From Dehalococcoidia bacterium (lineage in GTDB: Bacteria > Chloroflexota > Dehalococcoidia > SM23-28-2 > WHTN01): DNA of 33,348 nt. The notes below the pieces were generated by a model. The model ran no database searches and was not told where the DNA came from. It saw only the letters and a list, made by a program, of their open reading frames with translations. The translations under genes were made by a program, and so were the position numbers. Shown here one piece after another: positions 21,240 to 29,645 of the stretch (positions are counted from its first letter, which is position 1; each line of letters opens with the position of its first letter). The stretch covers positions 15,155 to 48,502 of the forward strand of contig WHTN01000008.1 of the NCBI GenBank assembly GCA_009377715.1. The letters run 5' to 3'.

Positions 21240-22181
21240 CTATTGGAATAACGCTCCAACCGATTGGCCGGTGTGGATGCGGGCGATAGCTTCGCCGAGG
21301 AGCGGAGCAATGGACAGGACCGTGATCTTGTCGAGGCGTTTGTAGTCCTCTACGGGTGCTGTGTCCGCAACGACGAGCTCCTTAAGGCCGGAAGCTGCGA
21401 TCCGTTCGATCGCCGGCCCGGAAAGGATGGGGTGGGTGGCGCACGCATAGACTTCTTTCACGCCTTGTTTCATTAAAGCGTCCACGGCTTCCGTAAGTGT
21501 GCCAGCGGTATCCACTTCGTCGTCGATAACGACTGCTTGCATACCGCGCACGTCGCCGATGATGTGCATGACTTCAGTCTTGTCGCCGTTGCCGAGCCGT
21601 CGCTTCTCGAGCAGGGCCAGCGGCGCGTTCAAGCGCTGGGCGAAGTTGCGGGCACGCTTCGCGGCGCCCAGGTCCGGGGCGACGACGACGGGATCGGGCA
21701 GCTTCTTCTCTTCGAAGTGGCGACCGAAGATATATAGGGCCGTAAGCTCATCGACAGGAATGTTGAAGAAGCCCTGGATCTGACCGGCGTGCAGGTCCAT
21801 CGTTAGCACTCGATTGGCGCCAGCCGTTTCCAAAAGGTTCGCTATCAGACGCGCGGTGATCGGCACGCGGGGCTGGTCTTTCTTGTCGCTGCGGCCGTAG
21901 GCGAAGTATGGGATGACAGCGGTTATGCGACCGGCGGAAGCCCGCTTGAAGGCATCGATCATGATCAGCAGTTCTACGATCCGCGTGTTTACCGGAGCAA
22001 CCATCGGTTGTACCACGAATACGTCATCCTCACGGACGTTTTCAAGAATGCGGCAGAAGATGTTTTCGTTGCTGAACTCGAACACTTCCGACTGGCCCAT
22101 CGGCCGCTCGAGGTAATCACATATCGAAGCTGCGAGGGTGGTATGGGCCCTGCCCGAGAATATCCCTAGATCGTTGTACAT
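21240..22181 (-). CDS. prs: Ribose-phosphate pyrophosphokinase
   Basis: Makes PRPP from ribose 5-phosphate and ATP for nucleotide, histidine and tryptophan synthesis; 313 residues, the usual length. Family motifs are RIVELLIMIDAFKRASAGRI, VIPYFAYGRSDKKD, NRVLTMDLHAGQIQGFF and the PRPP-binding loop VVIDDEVDTAGTL. It starts with ATG at 22181, diverging from ffh across 196 bases. The ribosome site is modest (GATGAGAAG, distant). It heads the minus-strand run prs-hicBA-secA-unknown-valS. Confidence 0.97.
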   Translation of the reverse strand: MYNDLGIFSGRAHTTLAASICDYLERPMGQSEVFEFSNENIFCRILENVREDDVFVVQPMVAPVNTRIVELLIMIDAFKRASAGRITAVIPYFAYGRSDKKDQPRVPITARLIANLLETAGANRVLTMDLHAGQIQGFFNIPVDELTALYIFGRHFEEKKLPDPVVVAPDLGAAKRARNFAQRLNAPLALLEKRRLGNGDKTEVMHIIGDVRGMQAVVIDDEVDTAGTLTEAVDALMKQGVKEVYACATHPILSGPAIERIAASGLKELVVADTAPVEDYKRLDKITVLSIAPLLGEAIARIHTGQSVGALFQ

Positions 22182-22326
22182 ACGTTTCAGCTTCTCATCA
22201 AAGTGGGGTCAGAGCCTATGCATAATGCTTAGTCGCCAACCCATGCCCCCAATTACGATATTAGTTCAGTGAACACAAACAAATATAGCACAGGGGTAGA
22301 TGGTGAACAACGAGGCAGGGGCTTCC

Positions 22327-22355
22327 TTGACCGCTTACCACGCTCCGCTTAAAAT
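22327..22355 (+). promoter_or_regulatory. Predicted promoter of the ffh-rpsP-khpA-rimM cluster
   Basis: TTGACC (22327-22332), 17 bases, then TAAAAT (22350-22355): five of six consensus positions in each box with ideal spacing. Transcription would start near 22362, leaving a very short leader; GGGAG at about 22361-22365 is the likely ribosome site. No comparably good promoter for the divergent prs gene was found in the same gap. Confidence 0.7.
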
Positions 22356-22377
22356 CGTTTGGGAGTAATCAAAGAAG

Positions 22378-23714
22378 ATGTTCGAAGCGCTCACAGACAA
22401 ACTTCAAGGTATATTCAGCAAGCTTGGCAGCCGCGGCACCGTTACCGAGGCCGATCTAGACGAAGCCCTACGCCAGGTACGCCTAGCCCTTCTCGAAGCC
22501 GACGTTAACTTTCGCGTAGTGCGCGATTTCATTGCGCATGTGCGCGAGGCGGCGCTTGGCCAGCAGGTGCTGAGCAGCCTTACGCCCGCCCAGCAGATCA
22601 TGGCGATCGTCCATGACGAGCTTATACATCTCCTGGGCGACGGTCAGAGCCGGTTGACGCTGGCCAGCCAGCCGCCTACGGTCATCCTGTTGGTAGGATT
22701 GAAAGGCTCCGGCAAAACGACTACCGCCGCCAAACTTGCTCTGCAACTGCGACGGAGCGGCCAGAAGCCGCTGCTAGTCGCCGCCGACCCGCAGCGTGTG
22801 GCAGCGACCGAGCAGTTAACGACGCTCGGTCGCTCTCTCGATGTGCCCGTATACGCGCAGGACGGCAAGATAGACCCTGTCAAGGTCGTGCGTGAGTCAT
22901 TCGCCGAGGCGCGCCGTCTGGGTAGCACCGTTGTTATCGTTGATACGTCAGGCTATAACAAGTTCTCGGAAGAAGCTGAGGAAGACCTCGAAGGCCTCCG
23001 TAAAGCCGCTTCGCCGCACGAGGTGATCCTCGTAGCCGATGCGATGACCGGCCAGGAAGCGGTCCACGCCGCCGAAGAGTTCCATAAGTCGGTTAATCTC
23101 ACCGGCCTTATCTTGACCAAACTGGACGGTGACGCTCGCGGTGGCGCCGCGCTTTCGATACGCGCCGTCACTGGCATCCCGATTAAGTTCGTCGGCACGG
23201 GCGAGAAGTCAGATGCGCTAGAGCCGTTCCATCCCGACCGGTCGCCTCTCGCATCATCGGCATGGGCGATCTTATGACGCTCGCCGAGAAGGCGAAAGAG
23301 GCAATGGCCGAGGCCGAAGCCGAGAAGCTCACCCAAAAGGTGAAAAAGGGCACACTCACGCTCGAAGACTTCCAGGAGCAGCTTCAGCGGGTGCAGCAGA
23401 TGGGGCCGTTGAACCAGATCATGCAGTTGATCCCGGGCATGTCTTCGGCGAAAGGCCGGGCTGCCCTCGAGTCGATGGACGAGAGCGTGCTGAAAAGGGC
23501 CGAGGCGATCATCAGTTCGATGACGACCGAGGAGAAGCGTAATCCCGATATCATCGATGGCAGCCGGCGACGGCGCATCGCGCGCGGTTCGGGTACCACG
23601 CCTCAGGACATCAATCAACTGCTGAAACAATACAACGAAGCAAAGCGTCTAATGCAAATGGTTTCCAGTGGGCGCAAACTTAAAATTCCCGCCCAGTGGA
23701 TGGGGCGCATGTAG
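22378..23714 (+). CDS. ffh: Signal recognition particle protein Ffh (one frameshift; changed G3 motif)
   Basis: The SRP GTPase that brings nascent membrane proteins to FtsY and SecYEG, about 445 residues when repaired. The N domain is followed by G1 GLKGSGKTT (residues 107-115) and TKLDGDARGGAALS; the M domain has MGPLNQIMQLIPGM and GSRRRRIARGSGT, which binds the SRP RNA. The frame breaks at 23241: one extra G turns PDRSPLA into PDRVASRIIGMGD, so a sequence error is likely. Odd points: the G3 motif, normally DTAGR, reads DTSGY (residues 189-193), and the usual ADVYRPAA reads ADPQRVAA. It is followed 17 bases later by rpsP. Confidence 0.95.
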
Positions 23715-23731
23715 GCGTCTAGGAGGTTATA

Positions 23732-23998
23732 GTGCTAAAGATTCGCTTACAGAGAGTAGGCAAAAGAAAGCAGCCGTCTTACCGCATCGTGGTAGTCGAG
23801 GCCCGCACCCCGCGGAGTGGCGCATCGGTGGATACCATCGGTCACTACAACCCTTTAACAGATCCGCCGGCTGTGGTTGTCGATCAAGAGAAAGCCGCCA
23901 AATGGCTTAAAAATGGTGCGCAACCCTCCGAGGCTGCCGCCAAGATTCTGGCGCGCCAGGGGATATCGAAAGAGTCTACCGAACCGACAACTGAATAA
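23732..23998 (+). CDS. rpsP: 30S ribosomal protein S16
   Basis: A small-subunit ribosomal protein, 88 residues. LKIRLQRVGKRKQPSYRIVV is its unmistakable start, and SGASVDTIGHYNPL follows. It begins with GTG at 23732, six bases after a perfect AGGAGG. The ffh-rpsP-khpA-rimM order is widespread in bacteria. The C-terminal tail is ordinary. Confidence 0.97.
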   Translation: MLKIRLQRVGKRKQPSYRIVVVEARTPRSGASVDTIGHYNPLTDPPAVVVDQEKAAKWLKNGAQPSEAAAKILARQGISKESTEPTTE

Positions 23999-24040
23999 AA
24001 CAGCAAGAATGCCGATAAGTGTTAAGAGGTACTACATTCA

Positions 24041-24067
24041 AATGCGAGAAATGCAATGCGAGAAATG
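24041..24067 (+). repeat. 14-base tandem duplication at the khpA start
   Basis: AATGCGAGAAATGC (24041-24054) is repeated immediately as AATGCGAGAAATG (24055-24067). Each copy carries a possible ATG, but only the second is in frame with khpA. The AAGAGGT ribosome site near 24024-24030 is therefore pushed about 26 bases from the coding start, further than usual. Confidence 0.75.
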
Positions 24068-24283
24068 ATCGAGTTTATAGCCCGTTCCATCGTCGAATTT
24101 CCCGACGAGGTACATGTGACCGAAGATAAAGATGGCGAGATGTTCGTTTACCATCTGCGGGTAGCCGAATCCGATATGGGAAAGGTGATCGGGAAGCAGG
24201 GGCGTATCGCCCAGGCGATGCGCACCTTGCTGAAAGTTGCCGCGATCCGTCGAGGTACCCGGGCGATCCTGGAGATCGGTTAG
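24056..24283 (+). CDS. khpA: KH-domain RNA-binding protein KhpA
   Basis: A 75-residue single KH domain protein of the KhpA (YlqC) family, which binds RNA and in Gram-positives works with KhpB in cell elongation and division. The KH loop is VIGKQGRIAQAMRTLL, containing GKQG. Its place between rpsP and rimM is typical. ATG at 24056 is in frame, and 24065 (MIEFIAR) is a possible alternative. The leader contains a 14-base duplication that separates the gene from its ribosome site. A perfect 16-base palindrome (24280-24295) covers the stop codon. Confidence 0.93.
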   Translation: MREMIEFIARSIVEFPDEVHVTEDKDGEMFVYHLRVAESDMGKVIGKQGRIAQAMRTLLKVAAIRRGTRAILEIG

Positions 24284-24319
24284 CTAATTAGCTAATAACA
24301 ATGGAATGACGGCGTAGGA

Positions 24320-24895
24320 GTGGCATCTTCGGGGCAAGGCAGACGTAAGTCCGATCCTACGCCCGGTTACGTCACTATCGGTCGGGTAGGTGCCTCGCGT
24401 GGCCTGGGCGGCGAGTTCCGCGTTGAGCCTTTAACCGATTTTCCAGAGCGGTTCGAGGCGGGCCGTAGCCTCTACATCGAAACCCTGCGGTACATAATCG
24501 AAAGCGCCCGCTCTCTTCAAGGCAAGCTTTTCGTCAAGCTGTCCGGCGTCGACGATAAAGACGCCGCGGCTGGGTTACTCCATAAACTCGTCGAGATACC
24601 CGAAAGCGAGCTTACGCCACTCGCCGAAGGCGAGTACTATCGCTATCAGCTCATCGGCTTGCCTGTGCGAGCCACCACAGGCCTGCCTTTAGGTCGCGTG
24701 CAAGAGATCATCACCACCGGCAGCAACGACGTTTTAGTGGCTTATGGGATGATGGGCGAGGTCTTGCTTCCCATCACTGGGGATGTCATCAAGAAGATCG
24801 ACCTCGAAGTTGGCTATATCGAGATCGAGATGGTGCCCGGCCTGATCGAGCCTAGCAAGCAGCGTCGGCCCACCAAAGACTACGGTCTCGGATAA
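24320..24895 (+). CDS. rimM: Ribosome maturation factor RimM
   Basis: Assists assembly of the 30S head together with S19; 191 residues, in the usual range plus a short charged N-terminal tail. The N-terminal barrel begins YVTIGRVGASRGLGGEFRV, with a PRC-barrel second half (EYYRYQLIGLPVRATTG, then EVLLPITGDVIKKIDLE). The start is GTG at 24320; AGGAG lies directly against it, which is too close, so the exact start is uncertain, but no in-frame upstream start exists after the stop codon there. It is probably the last gene of the ffh cluster. Confidence 0.93.
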   Translation: MASSGQGRRKSDPTPGYVTIGRVGASRGLGGEFRVEPLTDFPERFEAGRSLYIETLRYIIESARSLQGKLFVKLSGVDDKDAAAGLLHKLVEIPESELTPLAEGEYYRYQLIGLPVRATTGLPLGRVQEIITTGSNDVLVAYGMMGEVLLPITGDVIKKIDLEVGYIEIEMVPGLIEPSKQRRPTKDYGLG

Positions 24896-24949
24896 TTCCC
24901 ACCCTTTGTTTTGGCTTCAACGATAAATAAAGACCATCGATAGCAAGGC

Positions 24950-24979
24950 TTGACATACTTTAATTCGATTGTTTACCAT
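24950..24979 (+). promoter_or_regulatory. Predicted promoter of the ilv-leu operon
   Basis: A perfect TTGACA (24950-24955) and TACCAT (24974-24979, four of six) are spaced by 18 bases. Transcription would begin near 24986, just before the conserved T-box leader. The stretch 24896-24949 before it shows nothing else. Confidence 0.65.
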
Positions 24980-24985
24980 TGCCAT

Positions 24986-25258
24986 ACATACTGATAAGGC
25001 TGCGAAGGGGAGCACTAGAGGCTCCAATGGCTATAGAGAGCCGGGTGTACGCTGGAAACCTGGTAGTCAAGAGCATCGAACTCGCCCCCGAGCCGCCCGG
25101 TCGAACAGCCTTCGGCTATTAAGCGAAGGCCATATTAGATCGAGGACGATTAGCGCTCGTTAAAGCGCTCCGAGAGGTCCCCACCTCGGCGGGGACAAAA
25201 AGGGTGGTACCGCGGGAATTATACGATCCCGTCCCTCCAGGGACGGGATTTCTTAGTT
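24986..25258 (+). promoter_or_regulatory. T-box leader, probably tRNA-Leu responsive
   Basis: The untranslated leader carries the T-box landmarks in order: the AG-bulge region ATAGAGAG (25033-25040), the apical stem I segment GCTGGAAACC (25051-25060), the specifier loop GAA-CTC-G (CTC at 25081-25083), and the T-box AGGGTGGTACCGCGGG (25201-25216). The T-box TGGT would pair with the ACCA end of an uncharged tRNA with A at position 73, as in tRNA-Leu. With CTC as specifier, leucine shortage would favour the antiterminator and turn on the operon. ATC (25075-25077) nearby is a less well-placed isoleucine alternative. The small open frame across this leader is not a gene. Confidence 0.92.
25226..25255 (+). 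terminator. Intrinsic terminator of the T-box leader
   Basis: ATCCCGTCCC (25226-25235) and GGGACGGGAT (25240-25249) form a ten-pair stem with a four-base loop, followed by TTCTTAG. It competes with the antiterminator that includes the T-box sequence just upstream, and lies 34 bases before the ilvD start. Confidence 0.85.
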
Positions 25259-25288
25259 AAGCCAGCAATCGAAGTTAGGGGAAAACAT

Positions 25289-26967
25289 ATGTCAGCTAGC
25301 GAAAACCGATCGCTCAAGAGCGACGTCGTGACGGGAGGACCTGAAAGGGCCCCGAACCGAGCTATGCTCTATGCCGCAGGCTTGCGGCCGGAAGATATCG
25401 GCAAGCCGTTGGTAGGTGTAGTTAGCAGTTGGAACGAGGCTACCCCCTGCAACTACCATCTAGACCGCCTGGCAGACAAGGTAAAAGAAGGTATTGCTGG
25501 CGTGGGCGGCGTTCCACGCGAGTTCACAACCATCGCAGTCTCTGATGGCATTTCGATGGGCCACGAGGGTATGCGGGCGTCGCTGGTAAGTCGCGAGGTC
25601 ATCGCCGATTCCATTGAACTGATGATGCGAGCGCATGGTTACGATGCCATAGTCGGCATCGCGGGCTGCGATAAGAGCTTGCCCGGCACAGCGATGGCCA
25701 TGGCGCGGCTGAACGTGCCTGCGGTCTTCGTTTATGGCGGCACCATCTTACCCGGCCGCTTTCAAGGTCGCGACGTGACGATCCAGGATGTTTTCGAAGG
25801 TGTCGGCGCGTACGCCGCTGGCCGTATGACCGCGGAAGATTTATATGAACTAGAGTGCAGCGCCTGCCCGACCGAGGGTTCGTGCGCCGGCATGTACACG
25901 GCGAACACTATGGCCTCTGCTATGGAGGCGATAGGCCTGGCCCTGCCCGGTAGCGCCGCAATTCCGGCCGTCGATAGAAAGATGGAAGAGGGCTGTATGC
26001 TGGCCGGCGAGGCAGCTCTTAGCCTCTTAACGCAGGGCATCAGGCCTAGCGATATTCTCACACCCGACGCCTCCATAACGCAATAACTATGGTTGTCGCT
26101 ATAGGCGGCTCGACAAATGCCGTGCTTCACTTATTGTCGATAGCCCACGAGGCCGGCGTCGACTTAAGCATCGACGATTTCGACCGCATCAGTCGGCAGA
26201 CGCCTCACATCGCCGATATGCGACCCGGCGGCCGCTATGTGATGCTCGATCTGTACCGAGTTGGTGGCGCTCCGCGCGCGATGAAGCCGCTGCTCGATGC
26301 CGGGCTGCTTAAGGGCGATGCCCTGACCGTGACCGGACGCACCTTACGCGAAAATCTGCAGGCTTTCCATTTCGACGACGACCAGGACGTGGTGGTTTCA
26401 CTAGAAACGCCATTGGAGCCTACGGGGACGTTGGCGATCTTAAAGGGCAACCTAGCGCCGGAAGGCGCAGTGGTCAAGACCAGCGGCGTGAACAACCTTC
26501 AGCTTACCGGTCCGGCCCGCGTCTTCGACAGCGAAGAGGAGACCTTCGCGGCGGTATCTCGCCGCGAGATCGTGGCCGGGGACGTCGTAGTCATTCGCTA
26601 CGAAGGGCCGAAGGGTGGCCCCGGCATGCGCGAGATGCTGGCCGTTACGGCGGCTCTCGTCGGTCAGGGGCTCGGCGACTCTGTAGCCCTGTTGACCGAC
26701 GGACGCTTCTCCGGCGCAACTCATGGCCTTATGGCCGGCCACGTAGCGCCAGAGGCCGCGGTCGGAGGGCCGATAGCCCTAATCCAAAACGGTGACGTCA
26801 TCACTTTCGATGCGGTAAACCGGCGCCTAGAAGTCGCCGTATCGCCGGAGGAGATGAGCCGGAGGCGGGCCGAGTGGGTTGTACCTTCGCCCCGTTATAC
26901 GTCGGGGGCTTTGGCTAAGTATGCCCGGCTTGTATCTACAGCGGCGCAAGGCGCGGTGTGCGATTAA
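25289..26967 (+). CDS. ilvD: Dihydroxy-acid dehydratase (one frameshift)
   Basis: Dehydrates dihydroxy acids to the keto acids leading to valine, leucine and isoleucine, using an Fe-S cluster; about 559 residues when repaired, the normal length. Cluster and active-site motifs are [15 protein letters not shown] and [19 protein letters not shown], with [11 protein letters not shown] late in the protein. The frame breaks at about 26072: the text reads TPDASITQ then stop, and the other frame reads [16 protein letters not shown]. One added T gives [17 protein letters not shown], the expected family sequence, so an error is likely. AGGGG precedes the ATG at 25289. It is the first gene behind the T-box leader. 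Confidence 0.95.
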
Positions 26968-26975
26968 GTAAGACT

Positions 26976-27347
26976 ATGGGAACATTTAAAGTGCAGATCG
27001 AAATAGGTGACCCAGAGGGTCAACGATTCGAGGCGGTTAGCGCTTTGGTGGATACCGGCTCTACTTATACGGTACTTCCACGCTCGTTCCTAGATGAGTT
27101 GGGAGTCCGGCCGCATACGAGGGCGCCATTTGTATTAGCAGATGAACGTCACGTAGATTACGAGATCGGGCGTACGTGGATAAGAATAAACGGTGAGGCG
27201 GAGATAGTGCTTGTTGTCTTCGGCGACGAAGGAGTGGAACCACTGCTTGGAGCCTTCACTTTGGAAGCATTCCGTCTGGCGCCAAACCCTATAAATGAAA
27301 CCTTGATGTCTGTTCCAGGCTTGCTTAAGACGTTACAGGACATCTGA
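26976..27347 (+). CDS. Retropepsin-like aspartyl protease domain protein (copy 2)
   Basis: A 123-residue protein with the single-domain retropepsin-like fold. The catalytic motif is ALVDTGSTYTVLP, and VEPLLGAFTLEAFRLAPNP matches the C-terminal half of the copy at 724-1098. There is no signal peptide. It begins nine bases after ilvD (an in-frame GTG at 26958 would overlap ilvD; the ATG is preferred) and ends 21 bases before ilvB, so it is co-transcribed with the branched-chain operon and under T-box control. A role in that pathway is not evident; it may be a passenger gene. Confidence 0.82.
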   Translation: MGTFKVQIEIGDPEGQRFEAVSALVDTGSTYTVLPRSFLDELGVRPHTRAPFVLADERHVDYEIGRTWIRINGEAEIVLVVFGDEGVEPLLGAFTLEAFRLAPNPINETLMSVPGLLKTLQDI

Positions 27348-27368
27348 CATAACAGGAGGTTAAGGGCC

Positions 27369-29063
27369 ATGAAGCTCAGTGGAGCCCAAATAGTTTGTGA
27401 ATCCCTCTTGCGCGAGGGTATCGAGCATGTCTTCGGTTACCCCGGAGGGGCTAATCTCCCCTTGTACGACGCTTTACCGCAATACCCACAACTCAAGCAT
27501 GTGCTTGTACGACACGAACAGGCCGCGGCCCACGCTGCCGATGCTTATGCACGGGTGACCGGTAAGGCCGGCGTCTGTTTCGCTACATCTGGGCCGGGCG
27601 CGACGAACCTGGTCACCGGTATAGCGAACGCCTGGATGGACTCGGTGCCAATGGTTGCTATCACCGGCCAGGTGGTAAAGGCCCTTATCGGGCGCGATGG
27701 CTTCCAGGAGGCCGATATCACCGGCATTACCATACCGATAACCAAGCACAACTGGCTGGTACTGCGCGCAGAGGAGATCGCCGATACGATCGCCGAGGCG
27801 TTCCACATCGCAAACTCCGGTAGGCCCGGTCCGGTGCTCGTTGACATCCCGCGAGATGTTTTCCAGGAGCAAGTCGAGTTCCACTACCCAGAGAATGTCG
27901 ATATTAAGGGCTATAAACCAACAACAGAAGGCCATCCTGCCCAGATAAAGAAGGCCGCACAGTTGATCGCCGATAGTAAGCGTCCGTTAATCCTCGCAGG
28001 CCACGGCGTCATCATCTCTCGCGCCTTCCAGGAGTTGAAGGAAGTGGCCGAGAAGGCGAATATACCTGTTATTACAACGCTGCTTGGTCTAAGCGGTTTT
28101 CCCGGCAGCCACCCGCTATACCTGGGCATGCCCGGCATGCACGGTATGTACTGGAACAACATCCTTATCGACGAAGCGGACCTGATAATCGGCGTAGGGA
28201 TGCGTTTCGACGACCGCGTTACCGGGCGCCTGAAGGACTTTGCGCCCAACGCAAAGATCATCCACATCGATATCGACCCCGCCGAGATCGGCAAGAACGT
28301 CAAGACCGCCGTGCCGATCATTGGCGATGTGAAGCAGGTATTACGAGAACTGGTGGCCGAGATGAAGCCAGGCAGGCATGACGAGTGGATCTCACATACC
28401 CACGATCTGCGTGACGATCACCCGTCGATCACAATACCTGATACCGATCGCGTCCTCCCGCAGTTCGTCATCAAGTCGATTTACGAAGCGACGGCCGGCG
28501 AAGGTTACGTCATCACAGGCGTCGGCCAGCATCAGATGTGGGCCGCCCAGTACTATTGGAATGACAAGCCCAATAGCTTCATCACCTCAGGCGGCCTTGG
28601 CACTATGGGCTTCGAAGTGCCGGCGGCTATGGGGGCTCAGTTCGCCGCGCCTAACGACGTCGTTTGGTCGATCTGTGGTGATGCTGGCTTTCAGATGACG
28701 CTGCAGGAGCTAGCGACGATCGTCGAATACGAACTGCCTATCAAGTTCGCGATCATCAACAACGGTTACGCAGGCATGGTACGGCAATGGCAGGAGCTCT
28801 TCTACAAGAAGAACATCGTCGCCAGCCGCATGTTCAACCCAGACTTCGTCAAGCTCGCAGAGGCGTTCGGAGTGCTGGGCATGCGGGTGAATGATAAAGC
28901 ACAGGTTAAGGGAGCTATCGACGTAGCGATGAGGCATCCGGGGCCAGTGGTCATCGACTTCCAGGTCGATGAGGAAGAGAACGTCTACCCGATGGTCCCG
29001 CCCGGAGCAAGCCTTGCAGAGACAGTTGACCTTCCCAAGCTGGAAGAGAGGCTGAAGGTTTAG
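27369..29063 (+). CDS. ilvB: Acetolactate synthase, large (catalytic) subunit
   Basis: Thiamine diphosphate enzyme joining pyruvate with pyruvate or 2-ketobutyrate, the first common step to branched-chain amino acids; 564 residues. The catalytic glutamate is in LVRHEQAAAHAADAYAR. The thiamine/Mg segment runs from GDAGFQMTLQEL to NNGYAGMVRQWQELF. FAD-region stretches such as GVGMRFDDRVTGRL are typical of AHAS. AGGAGG precedes the ATG. ilvN follows after two bases, so the two subunits are coupled. Confidence 0.97.
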   Translation: MKLSGAQIVCESLLREGIEHVFGYPGGANLPLYDALPQYPQLKHVLVRHEQAAAHAADAYARVTGKAGVCFATSGPGATNLVTGIANAWMDSVPMVAITGQVVKALIGRDGFQEADITGITIPITKHNWLVLRAEEIADTIAEAFHIANSGRPGPVLVDIPRDVFQEQVEFHYPENVDIKGYKPTTEGHPAQIKKAAQLIADSKRPLILAGHGVIISRAFQELKEVAEKANIPVITTLLGLSGFPGSHPLYLGMPGMHGMYWNNILIDEADLIIGVGMRFDDRVTGRLKDFAPNAKIIHIDIDPAEIGKNVKTAVPIIGDVKQVLRELVAEMKPGRHDEWISHTHDLRDDHPSITIPDTDRVLPQFVIKSIYEATAGEGYVITGVGQHQMWAAQYYWNDKPNSFITSGGLGTMGFEVPAAMGAQFAAPNDVVWSICGDAGFQMTLQELATIVEYELPIKFAIINNGYAGMVRQWQELFYKKNIVASRMFNPDFVKLAEAFGVLGMRVNDKAQVKGAIDVAMRHPGPVVIDFQVDEEENVYPMVPPGASLAETVDLPKLEERLKV

Positions 29064-29065
29064 TT

Positions 29066-29632
29066 ATGCCTGGGACTATGCATACTATCGTTGCCTTAGT
29101 CGAAGATAAGCCAGGCGTCCTGAACCGTATCTCTAGTAAGTGGCGCCAGCGCGGCTTCAACATCGAGAGTCTAGCTGTTGGCCACTCGGAAGTGCCGGGG
29201 CTTTCGCGCATGACGTTTGTGGTGGATGCTAGTACGAATGACGTCGAGCAAGTGACGAAACAGCTTTATAAGGTCATCGACGTCGTGAAAATAACCGACA
29301 TCACCCATGAGGCGATGATCACGCGCGAGATGGCGCTGATCAAGGTGCGAGCGACTCGCGACGTGCGCAGCCAGATCATCGAGATCGTGGACATCTTCCG
29401 CGCGAACATCGTCGACGCTAATCCGGAGTCGATCATCATCGAAGTGACCGGCGATGAAGAAAAAGTCGGGGCGATCTACGAGATGCTGAGCCCTTACGGA
29501 ATTATGGAGATGGTGCGCACCGGCCGCGTAGCGATGGTTCGTGGTGGGGCCGTCACTGCCCCGCTGGACGGCCCCGTCGAAGGCCACGGGCACACCCCAA
29601 GGCCACATATCGGCCCGTACCAGGGAGATTAG
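29066..29632 (+). CDS. ilvN: Acetolactate synthase, small (regulatory) subunit
   Basis: Regulatory subunit giving feedback control by valine, 188 residues. The N-terminal ACT domain starts HTIVALVEDKPGVLNRIS and continues NIESLAVGHSEVPGLSRMT; a second ACT-like half ends YGIMEMVRTGRVAMVRG. The Pro/His-rich tail after about residue 165 is not part of the domain. It starts two bases after ilvB; ilvC follows after 13 bases. Confidence 0.96.
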   Translation: MPGTMHTIVALVEDKPGVLNRISSKWRQRGFNIESLAVGHSEVPGLSRMTFVVDASTNDVEQVTKQLYKVIDVVKITDITHEAMITREMALIKVRATRDVRSQIIEIVDIFRANIVDANPESIIIEVTGDEEKVGAIYEMLSPYGIMEMVRTGRVAMVRGGAVTAPLDGPVEGHGHTPRPHIGPYQGD

Positions 29633-29645
29633 TTAGGAGACATTG

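Noticed and set aside
24280-24295. A 16-base perfect palindrome (TTAGCTAATTAGCTAA) as an operator
   Set aside because: It covers the khpA stop codon and is built from a repeated TTAGCTAA unit; without a second copy or nearby promoter a regulatory role is not supported.
24969-25163. A 64-residue reading frame within the ilv leader, as a possible leader peptide
   Set aside because: It runs through the T-box stem I and specifier region, has no ribosome site and no run of branched-chain codons.
22378-26967. Programmed frameshifting in ffh and ilvD
   Set aside because: The sites have no slippery heptamer or downstream stem that I can see, and similar single-base losses occur in unrelated genes in the window, which fits sequence error better.
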